From the NCBI GenBank assembly GCA_964555675.1, contig CAZKTU010000094.1:1-22745 (forward strand): DNA of 22,745 nucleotides, read 5' to 3'. Under the pieces are notes generated by a model that worked only from the letters and a program-made list of their open reading frames with translations, did not search any database and was not told the origin of the DNA. Position numbers and translations under genes: made by a program. Positions 8,267 to 14,201 of this stretch are shown one piece after another (position 1 is the stretch's first letter; every line of letters begins with the position of its first letter). The stretch is from CAIWXH01 sp964555675 (lineage in GTDB: Bacteria; Chloroflexota; Chloroflexia; Chloroflexales; Chloroflexaceae).

Positions 8267-8365
8267 GATCTGAGGCCTGAGCACAGTGAAGCATCAATCT
8301 CCGCAACGCGTAATCCGCGGACACAACTACCCCGACGTTTGAGAAACCGTCAGTCCGAGGCGGAC

Positions 8366-8402
8366 GGCCGGCTTGCGCGCACGTGTCGCGCGCAAGCCGG
8401 CC
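8366..8402. repeat. Perfect 15-bp inverted repeat
   Basis: GGCCGGCTTGCGCGC (8366-8380) and its exact reverse complement (8388-8402) enclose a 7-nt loop, about 100 bp past the oxidase stop in a convergent intergenic region. There is no T-tract on either side. It could be a REP-like element or a structure that ends or stabilises the oxidase mRNA. The rest of 8267-8569 contains the terminator of the regulator gene and no supported gene. Confidence 0.7.
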
Positions 8403-8532
8403 CTGCTGCAGCTGGGCGATGATCGCCTGAATCGACGCGGGTGCCGGCGGGTGGCGCAGGGCGGGCGCCCCAAACACAATTTTCAGCTGCAACGGCTCGG
8501 CTGCCTCGCTGAGCGGCAGCCAGTGGCACGTC

Positions 8533-8562
8533 AAAAAAATGCCTGGGTGGCGCGCCACAGGC
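8533..8562 (-). terminator. Intrinsic terminator of the BTAD regulator gene
   Basis: On the minus strand, 8 nt after the regulator stop codon, a stem-loop forms: GCCTG pairs with CAGGC, and inside it TGGCG pairs with CGCCA, with a two-base bulge. It is followed directly by A and seven T. This is a textbook rho-independent terminator. Confidence 0.8.
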
Positions 8563-8569
8563 GCTCGGG

Positions 8570-11500
8570 CTACAACTCTCCGGGAATCGTGAGCGCCCGA
8601 ATCTCCTCCACGAGCTCGTTAAGCGAGGAGGCTTGCCCACGTGCGACCGCTGCGGCGAATACATCGGCTAGCAGCAGTTCCTCGCAGCGGCCCAGCAGGC
8701 GATGGGCTTGCTCGGTAGTGGCTACCCTGCTCGCCGGGTGAACCAGGGCCTGGGCGAGCAGGGCGGGAGCCCGTTCTGCATGGTCTGTCGTCGTCAGCAG
8801 ACCGGCCGCCTGCACCACAGCGTCAAGCACGACATGCTGGTAGCCGAGGGCGCGGGCTTGCTCGAGCGCCGCCTGAATATGCGCCCACGCAGCGGGCCGG
8901 TCGCCAAGGGCAGCCAGCGTTGTGCCCAGGCGGAGCCGGGCGCGGGCCATGCCGCCACGGTCGCCGGTTTGGGTGTACAAGGCGAGGCTCTCGCCGAACC
9001 GTTGCGCCGCACGCGCGTGCTCACCACGGCTGGCCGCGATCTCGCCGATGCCGAGTAGGGCTACAGCCATGCCTTCGTAGTCACCAAACGTCTCGCGCGT
9101 GGTGTAACTGACCTCCAGATGCTGCGCTGCCTCCTCGTAGCGACCGCGCGCTGCAGCGATCTGGCCGAGCTGATTGCGAATGTAGGCGGTCAACCAGCTT
9201 GCGCCGCTCGCATAGGACAGGGCCAGCGCCTTCCGCGCCGCCGTGTGCGCGGCCGGCAGCAGCCCCTGCGCCTGCGCTGCGTCGGCGCGGATGTGCCAGC
9301 TATACGCCTGGTTGCGCCGCTGCCCCGTGGCCTCGTTGCGTACGCGCACCCGCTCAGCGTAGCGCCCGGCCGCCTGGTAGTCACCCGCAACCAGAGCTAG
9401 CATGCCCAGCACAATCTCGGGGTCGGTTGCCTCACCCTCACGCGGCATGGCACCCAGCTCCAGAAAGAGCGCGCTGCTGGTCGTGAGATAGGCCCGGGCC
9501 GCCTCGATCTGGCCCTGGCGCATGGCGAACATGCCCAGACTCGTGAGCACATGGGCGCGCACGACCGCTCCGTCATCGGAACGATCCTGCCTCAAGTGAG
9601 TCTCAGCCATCGCTAGCAGTTCGACGCCTTCTTGATAGGGGCCGCAGGCGAAGTAGTAATTCTGAATAATCTGAAGCACCTGCCGAAGTGGCTCGCCGGC
9701 TGTGTCGGCCAGCATGGCTGGAAAGACACGGCGAATGTTGTCACGCTCTGCGCGCACGGCCAGGATGGCTTGCTCGTTGTCGCCAGTATACACACGCGCG
9801 AACAAGGCACAGAGCCACTGGGTGTAGTAGCGTCCGCCCGCCACGACTGCCGCTTGCGCCTCGTCCGGCAGTTCCCGTAGCCGCTCCTCGGCATACTGGC
9901 GCACCAATGGATGCAGTTCGTAGCGCCCGTCGGCCGCGCGGTGCAGCAAGGCCCGCTCCGCAAGCTGCGCAAGCAGCGGGAGCGCCCCAGCTCTATCGGC
10001 CACCGCCATGGCTGCCTCACGCGTGAAGCTGGCAGGAAACAACGACAGCCGGGCCAGGGTATGCTGAACAGGCGTCGGCAACTGCGCCCAGGTCTGATCG
10101 ACGATCGTGCGTATGCTGCGGTGCCGCTCGGGCACCGCCGGCAGCTCAGTCGCCAGGAGCGCGAGGCCACCGGCGACCTCGGTAGCAATCTCGCGACAGG
10201 AAAGCGTGGCTGTCCAGGCCGCAGCGAGCTCGATCGCGAGGGGCATCCCGCCGACCAGCCGGCAGATCTGGACCACCGCTTCGAGGTCATTCGGCTGGAG
10301 GTCGGCACCTCGCTGCCGGGCGCGTGTGAGAAAGAGCTGCACGGCGTCGGCCTGATGAGCGGTATCGCTCCCAGTAGGCACCGTCAACCCTGCGACCGGC
10401 CAGAGCCACTCCTCCTGAAGCCCCAGGGCGACCCGCGAGGTGACTAGGAGCGTGAGGCCTGGTACAGCCCGTAGCAGCTCCGCGAGGGCTGCTGCGGCAT
10501 CGACCAGCTGCTCGACGTTGTCAAGCACCAGCAGCAGCTCGCGCTCGCGGAGCACCGCTGCAAGCTCGACCCAGCCCGTGCCTGTGCCGGTGAGGGCAAG
10601 CGCCATCGCACCTGCGATGGAGCCAGGGAGATGCTCGGGGCGCGTGGTGCTGCTCAGCGGCACCAGGGTTGCGCCATCGGCGAAGCTCCTGCGGCACCGC
10701 TCGATCAGCTCGTTTGCCAGGCGCGTCTTGCCGATCCCGCCCGGGCCTACCAGGGTGAGCAGGCGACAGGTAGGGTCGTTCAGGCGTGCCACAAGCTGCG
10801 CGAGCTCGTCCTGTCTTCCTATGAAGCTCGTAAGCGGCGGTAGGTCGGGCGGAGTCACGTCTGGAAACGAGGCGGGTGGTTCCGGCTGCGGTAACGGGAC
10901 TATGGCGTGGCGGCGTGGGGCCGGCGCGAGCTCGCGAGCCTTGATCGTCTCATACAGCGAGGTGGTTGCAGGTTCGGGCGTCGTACCGAGCTCGGCGGCG
11001 AGGAGCCGGACGCCCTCCTCGTAGATGCGCAGTGCTGCGGCGTGCTGTCCGGCCTGGGCTGACAGCTCCATCAGGGCACGGCGCGGCGGCTCGTCCAGCG
11101 GGTCAAGGCTTAGCCAGCGCCGGGCAAGACTCAGGGCCTGCTGGAGCTCAGCGCGCCCGGCATACCACTCCACCAGGCACTCGTAGGCCCACGCGAGGTG
11201 CTGGCGGATCTCCTCGCGCTGGAAAAACAGCCACTCCTCGAACGCGGGGCTGTCAGCCAGATGCAGGCCGTCGAGCAACTCGGCGGTCGCGAGCTGTACC
11301 GCCTCAGCAAGCGCCCCGGCACACACAGCGCAGAGGCCGGAGGGATGGTCGTGGGTACGGGCAAGGGCGATCTGTGCCTCGAATGTGGCGACATCGACCC
11401 ACTGGGCAGGCCCCCGCGTCCAAGCGACCTGCTGACGGTCAGCGACGAATGCGCCGTCCCCAAGGAGCGCCCGTAACTGTGACAGCTCGCGGCGCAGGTT

Positions 11501-11680
11501 GTTGCGTGCATCAGCGTCCGGGAACTCTGCCCACAGGAGCGCCTGCAGCGCTTCACGCGCGTGGGGGCGCCCTGTTGCAGCAAGGTGCGCGAGCAGAGCC
11601 AAGCCCTTGCTCCGCCGCAGCGGTAGGGCGACACCATCGCGCTCGAGGCGAGGAGTTCCAAAGAGATACAGCCGCAGCAT
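8570..11680 (-). CDS. SARP/AfsR-like regulator: winged helix, BTAD, NB-ARC, TPR
   Basis: A 1036-aa transcription regulator. Residues 1-90 form an OmpR-like winged helix (MLRLYLFGTPRLERDG…). Residues about 95-245 form a bacterial transcriptional activation domain (BTAD), with an unusual C-x2-C (117, 120) after HDH. From about 283 an NB-ARC/STAND ATPase follows, with Walker A GPGGIGKT (312-319) and Walker B LLLVLDN (382-388). The C-terminal half is TPR-like helices. STAND regulators of this layout switch from an ADP-bound to an ATP-bound oligomer on sensing a ligand. The start at ATG 11680 is chosen because GGGAGG lies 9 nt upstream; a TTG at 11707 is the only longer option. SARP winged helices bind 11-bp-spaced direct repeats, and such repeats sit in front of five neighbouring transcription units, so this is the likely controller (inference). 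An intrinsic terminator follows. Confidence 0.9.
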   Translation of the reverse strand: MLRLYLFGTPRLERDGVALPLRRSKGLALLAHLAATGRPHAREALQALLWAEFPDADARNNLRRELSQLRALLGDGAFVADRQQVAWTRGPAQWVDVATFEAQIALARTHDHPSGLCAVCAGALAEAVQLATAELLDGLHLADSPAFEEWLFFQREEIRQHLAWAYECLVEWYAGRAELQQALSLARRWLSLDPLDEPPRRALMELSAQAGQHAAALRIYEEGVRLLAAELGTTPEPATTSLYETIKARELAPAPRRHAIVPLPQPEPPASFPDVTPPDLPPLTSFIGRQDELAQLVARLNDPTCRLLTLVGPGGIGKTRLANELIERCRRSFADGATLVPLSSTTRPEHLPGSIAGAMALALTGTGTGWVELAAVLRERELLLVLDNVEQLVDAAAALAELLRAVPGLTLLVTSRVALGLQEEWLWPVAGLTVPTGSDTAHQADAVQLFLTRARQRGADLQPNDLEAVVQICRLVGGMPLAIELAAAWTATLSCREIATEVAGGLALLATELPAVPERHRSIRTIVDQTWAQLPTPVQHTLARLSLFPASFTREAAMAVADRAGALPLLAQLAERALLHRAADGRYELHPLVRQYAEERLRELPDEAQAAVVAGGRYYTQWLCALFARVYTGDNEQAILAVRAERDNIRRVFPAMLADTAGEPLRQVLQIIQNYYFACGPYQEGVELLAMAETHLRQDRSDDGAVVRAHVLTSLGMFAMRQGQIEAARAYLTTSSALFLELGAMPREGEATDPEIVLGMLALVAGDYQAAGRYAERVRVRNEATGQRRNQAYSWHIRADAAQAQGLLPAAHTAARKALALSYASGASWLTAYIRNQLGQIAAARGRYEEAAQHLEVSYTTRETFGDYEGMAVALLGIGEIAASRGEHARAAQRFGESLALYTQTGDRGGMARARLRLGTTLAALGDRPAAWAHIQAALEQARALGYQHVVLDAVVQAAGLLTTTDHAERAPALLAQALVHPASRVATTEQAHRLLGRCEELLLADVFAAAVARGQASSLNELVEEIRALTIPGEL

Positions 11681-11754
11681 CGGCTCAGCCCTCCCATTGT
11701 GCAGCAAGCGCCGTTCGGGTCTGAGGTTGTCGCCGGTGCGCGCTGTGTCCTTAG

Positions 11755-11760
11755 ATTGTA
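11755..11760 (-). promoter_or_regulatory. Candidate -10 of the BTAD regulator gene
   Basis: TACAAT on the minus strand, about 75 nt before the ATG at 11680. No convincing -35 hexamer is found at 16-18 bp, so an activator or an alternative promoter class may be involved. Upstream, at 11817-11846, are three CGAA-type heptamers (CGAACGC, CGAATGG, CGAAAGC) spaced 12 and 11 bp. They are not followed by a -10 at 8 bp, so they are at best an autoregulatory site. Confidence 0.35.
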
Positions 11761-11874
11761 CCGTCTGTTGTCGTCTGCCTTATCGGGCCAAGGGACGACC
11801 GACACGCAAGGGTCGAGCTTTCGTCGTCCATTCGCGCGAGCGTTCGCCGTGGGGTCGTCGCTACCGCGAAGCGG

Positions 11875-11906
11875 TGAACGATCGGGGAATGCGGGGTTGA
11901 TAGTCT
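11875..11906 (+). promoter_or_regulatory. SARP-like box E and -10 element, upstream of the beta-helix protein
   Basis: TGAACGA (11875-11881) and GGAATGC (11886-11892) are direct repeats 11 bp apart. After 8 bp comes TAGTCT (11901-11906). The start codon at 12004 is about 97 nt downstream, a longer leader than at the other four sites. The region 11681-12003 otherwise holds only the divergent regulator promoter. Confidence 0.6.
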
Positions 11907-12003
11907 GAGCCGTGCCGTGCTGAGCCGGGTGTCCGCTGCGGGCGGGCACAGTCCCAGCGCACGGCAGCGTGTGTATCAGTATCAACGAATGGAGAACAAC
12001 GCA

Positions 12004-12756
12004 ATGAAAGCGACCGCCTGGCTCATCCTGAGCCTGACCCTGTTCCTCACGGTGGGTATCGCCGCTCCGCTGGAGGCACGCCCGGCACGCACCAACTGCG
12101 TGGGCGACCTGTCCGACCAGATCATCCTCGGCGACCTGATCGTGCCCGCGAGCGAGGCGTGCGTGCTCATCAACGTCACGGTGCGCGGCAACGTCCGCGT
12201 CGGCGAGCGCTCGGGCCTCCAGGTGATCGAAAGCCGAGTCGAAGGGGGTGTCTCTGGCGCTCGCTTCGAGCACGTGTCCTTCCGGGACGCGAGCGTCGGC
12301 GGGCGCATCCAGCTGAGCGACGGGGTCACGACGGAGTTCGAGCGCTCGCGCGCCGAGGGGAACGTGCGCCTGATCGGCCTGCACGATGCGCGCCTGCTAA
12401 CGACCCGGGTGCAGGGCAACCTCGTGATGCGCGCCTCGCGTGAGGTGGCCATGCTCTGCGGGACGACGGTCGAGGGCGACGCCCGCCTGGCCGAGCACCG
12501 CGGCGGGCTGCTGATCGGCGACGCGCCAATCTTCCCGGGGTTGTGCAGCGCGAACGAGGTGTGGGGCACGATACGGGTGCATCACAACCAGTCCGATACC
12601 GTCATCGCCTTCACCACCATTGGGCGCAACCTGATCTGCGCGGCGAACGAGCCGGCGCCGGCGGTCTACGGGAACACTGTGGGCGGCACGGCCCGTGGCC
12701 AGTGCGGAGACGGCGAAGTGGTGGGCGCCGCCGAGCTTGGCAACCTCGAGGAGTAG
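12004..12756 (+). CDS. Secreted beta-helix-like (polymer-forming) protein
   Basis: A 250-aa protein with a clear signal peptide (MKATAWLILSLTLFLTVGIA, cleavage near residue 25). The mature part repeats a pattern of about 20 residues: …V.GNVRVGERSGLQVIES, …VGGRIQLSDGVTTEFE, …AEGNVRLIGLHDARLL, …VQGNLVMRASREVAML. Regular G-N-V/L steps alternate with hydrophobic residues, as in right-handed beta-helices and bactofilin-like polymer-forming proteins. Several cysteines suggest disulfides after export. No catalytic site is recognised. The ATG at 12004 has GGAG 9 nt upstream; in-frame ATGs further upstream (for example 11989) lack a ribosome-binding site. It is divergent from the BTAD regulator and preceded by box E. 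An exact family cannot be named. Confidence 0.75.
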   Translation: MKATAWLILSLTLFLTVGIAAPLEARPARTNCVGDLSDQIILGDLIVPASEACVLINVTVRGNVRVGERSGLQVIESRVEGGVSGARFEHVSFRDASVGGRIQLSDGVTTEFERSRAEGNVRLIGLHDARLLTTRVQGNLVMRASREVAMLCGTTVEGDARLAEHRGGLLIGDAPIFPGLCSANEVWGTIRVHHNQSDTVIAFTTIGRNLICAANEPAPAVYGNTVGGTARGQCGDGEVVGAAELGNLEE

Positions 12757-12767
12757 CCACGCTCAAT

Positions 12768-12812
12768 CAGCGGAGCGGCGAGCGGGATACCACCCCGGTC
12801 GCTGCTCCGCTG
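12768..12812. terminator. Stem-loop after the beta-helix gene
   Basis: An 18-nt arm (12768-12785, starting CAGCGGAGC) pairs with 12795-12812 with only two mismatches and a 9-nt loop, 12 nt after the stop codon. There is no T-tract, so this is a factor-dependent terminator or an mRNA-end structure rather than a classical intrinsic terminator. Confidence 0.5.
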
Positions 12813-12881
12813 GCTGTCACCGCTAAACGGACCGAGACACGGAGTGCGGACGCAGGCTGTGCCAGCTGCGCTCGTTCATTC

Positions 12882-13106
12882 ATGAGCTACAATCAACACA
12901 GCGTGGACGAGGCCCATTACCAGCTGCGAGTGAAAGGGCATATCGCGGGCGACTGGTTTGCGTCGCTCTGCGAGGTTCGGGTGCTGTGGGAGGACGACGG
13001 AGCGACGCGCATCGTCGCGCGGTTGCCCGACCAGGCGGCGCTGCACGGGCTGCTCGCCCGCGTACGCGACCTTGGCCTGACGCTGCTCTCCGTCGAGCGT
13101 GGATGA
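12882..13106 (+). CDS. Small conserved protein of the DQAALHGLLARVRDLGL family
   Basis: A 74-aa protein. The C-terminal motif DQAALHGLLARVRDLGLTLLSVE (partly given) is typical of a widespread uncharacterised family of about 75-90 residues in Chloroflexota and Actinomycetota, often encoded beside membrane proteins or regulators. Its core YQLRVKGHIAGDWFASL fits the family's N-terminal strand-turn-strand segment. No Shine-Dalgarno precedes the ATG at 12882. A TACAAT at 12888-12893 would place transcription start near the in-frame GTG at 12903, so a leaderless mRNA starting at that GTG is an alternative. The next gene begins 27 bp downstream on the same strand, suggesting an operon. No biochemical function is known. 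Confidence 0.7.
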   Translation: MSYNQHSVDEAHYQLRVKGHIAGDWFASLCEVRVLWEDDGATRIVARLPDQAALHGLLARVRDLGLTLLSVERG

Positions 13107-13133
13107 ACAAAGGCCAATCACGGGAGGACGCTT

Positions 13134-13736
13134 GTGCGTATCGAGCGCTTGATTGGAGCCGGAGTGCCGCTGCTGGCCGTGACAGGTATGAGCGGACCGA
13201 TTGCGGTAGGCTTTATCTTCGGGGCCTGGGCAACGGCGACCGCCGTGGCGGTCTATATTGTCGAGACCGTTGTGCTTGTCGCATTCACCGGAGTGCGCTT
13301 GTGGCTCCTAGCCCCAGAGCGGCTTGCAAGTATTGACGGCAAGCTTCGGCCGCGGGCCGAAGCGATCCAGGGTTTTGTGCTCCTGTCCGGGGTCCTGGCC
13401 GTCTTCAGCGCCATCTTTGGCGCGATCGCGCTGGCGGCTACGCTCGACGTGGACCAGATCCTGACCGCACTGCGGGCCGCCATTCCGCTTTTCGCTCTGA
13501 CACAGGCCCTCGCCTTGCTGCTCGTTCTCTGGCTGCTGCGGCGGGGCGATCAGGCCGTGGCCGAGCGCTGGATGCTCCCGGCGCTGTGCCGCGGCTGCAT
13601 CCTCGCTGGCAGCATCTGGCTTAGCATGCTCGCCCTGCTGGCCGGCTTCGACTGGTTTGCCACGACCTTTCTCCTTCTCAAGCTCATGATGGAGATCGGC
13701 GTCGCGCTGGAGGACGTTCACCTACGATTAGTATAG
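13134..13736 (+). CDS. Multi-pass membrane protein, DUF6498-like
   Basis: A 200-aa hydrophobic protein with about five or six membrane segments. The first pair (residues about 10-58, with WATATAVAVYIVETVVL) and the last segment (TFLLLKLMMEIGVALEDVH) resemble the DUF6498 family, in which a Tyr-x2-Glu in the second helix and a Lys/Asp-bearing last helix recur. I make this match from memory of the pattern, so it is tentative. The start is a GTG at 13134 with GGGAGG about 6 nt upstream. It follows the small conserved gene by 27 bp and is probably co-transcribed with it. Function unknown; a transport or membrane-scaffold role cannot be told apart. Confidence 0.7.
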   Translation: MRIERLIGAGVPLLAVTGMSGPIAVGFIFGAWATATAVAVYIVETVVLVAFTGVRLWLLAPERLASIDGKLRPRAEAIQGFVLLSGVLAVFSAIFGAIALAATLDVDQILTALRAAIPLFALTQALALLLVLWLLRRGDQAVAERWMLPALCRGCILAGSIWLSMLALLAGFDWFATTFLLLKLMMEIGVALEDVHLRLV

Positions 13737-14201
13737 ACCGTGTCGTCAGATCGTACTCCTGGGTTGACGTTATTCGTCACCTTTTTGTCGGCTCTGTCGA
13801 TGTAGCGCTACCAGAACTCCTCCGAATGCTGCGGGGGCAAAGCGTAGCAGGTGGAGTTCCGCGGTGAGCGCGTACTTGATGAGAAAGAAGGTGCCGCCCA
13901 ATTCATCGTAGTGTTTTACCTATCGTAATGCGTGGCTCGCGCGCTGCGCGGGACTACTGCCGGCCGACCGCTTCGCCGTCGCGGCCGCCCGCGGGCGCGA
14001 GACGCCGCTTGCGACGCTTGTTGACGAGATTCTCGCGATGCATCCCTCGCCGGCAGACGAGCCCAGCCTGCTACCGCTGCGAGCGGCGACTGGCTCACGA
14101 ATACGTGGTGAGTGAGCGCTCGGGAGCTGCCGCGGTCCTGGCCGAGACGGTGTGCTGGATGTCCCGCTGAAGACACTGCTGGCCATCGCTGCGCGGGCGA
14201 C
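13737..14201. other. 465-bp spacer with two possible gene remnants
   Basis: There is no intact gene. On the plus strand, 13912-14115 encodes an open stretch ending in GLLPADRFAVAAARGRETPL…, with GC-rich third positions. It resembles the C-terminal tail of NB-ARC/TPR regulators; compare ALGEAGLNTALATGRLLSLE near the end of the neighbouring regulator. On the minus strand, 13770-13919 encodes 49 residues including LGGTFFLIKYALTAELHLL, hydrophobic and open between two stops but without a ribosome-binding site. Both are probably degraded ends of lost genes. The first 150 bp have lower GC than the neighbours. Confidence 0.35.

Noticed and set aside
8238..8558. A 106-codon minus-strand frame after the BTAD regulator gene
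   Set aside because: Its first codons lie in the intrinsic terminator (8533-8562) and it runs through the 15-bp palindrome. There is no ribosome-binding site or recognisable family. A short part (QLKIVFGAPALRHPPAPAS) looks protein-like, so a remnant is not fully excluded.
12873..12882. CGTTCATTCA before the small conserved gene as a possible box
   Set aside because: The heptamers are inverted and adjacent rather than spaced by 11 bp, and do not align with a downstream -10 in the shared geometry.
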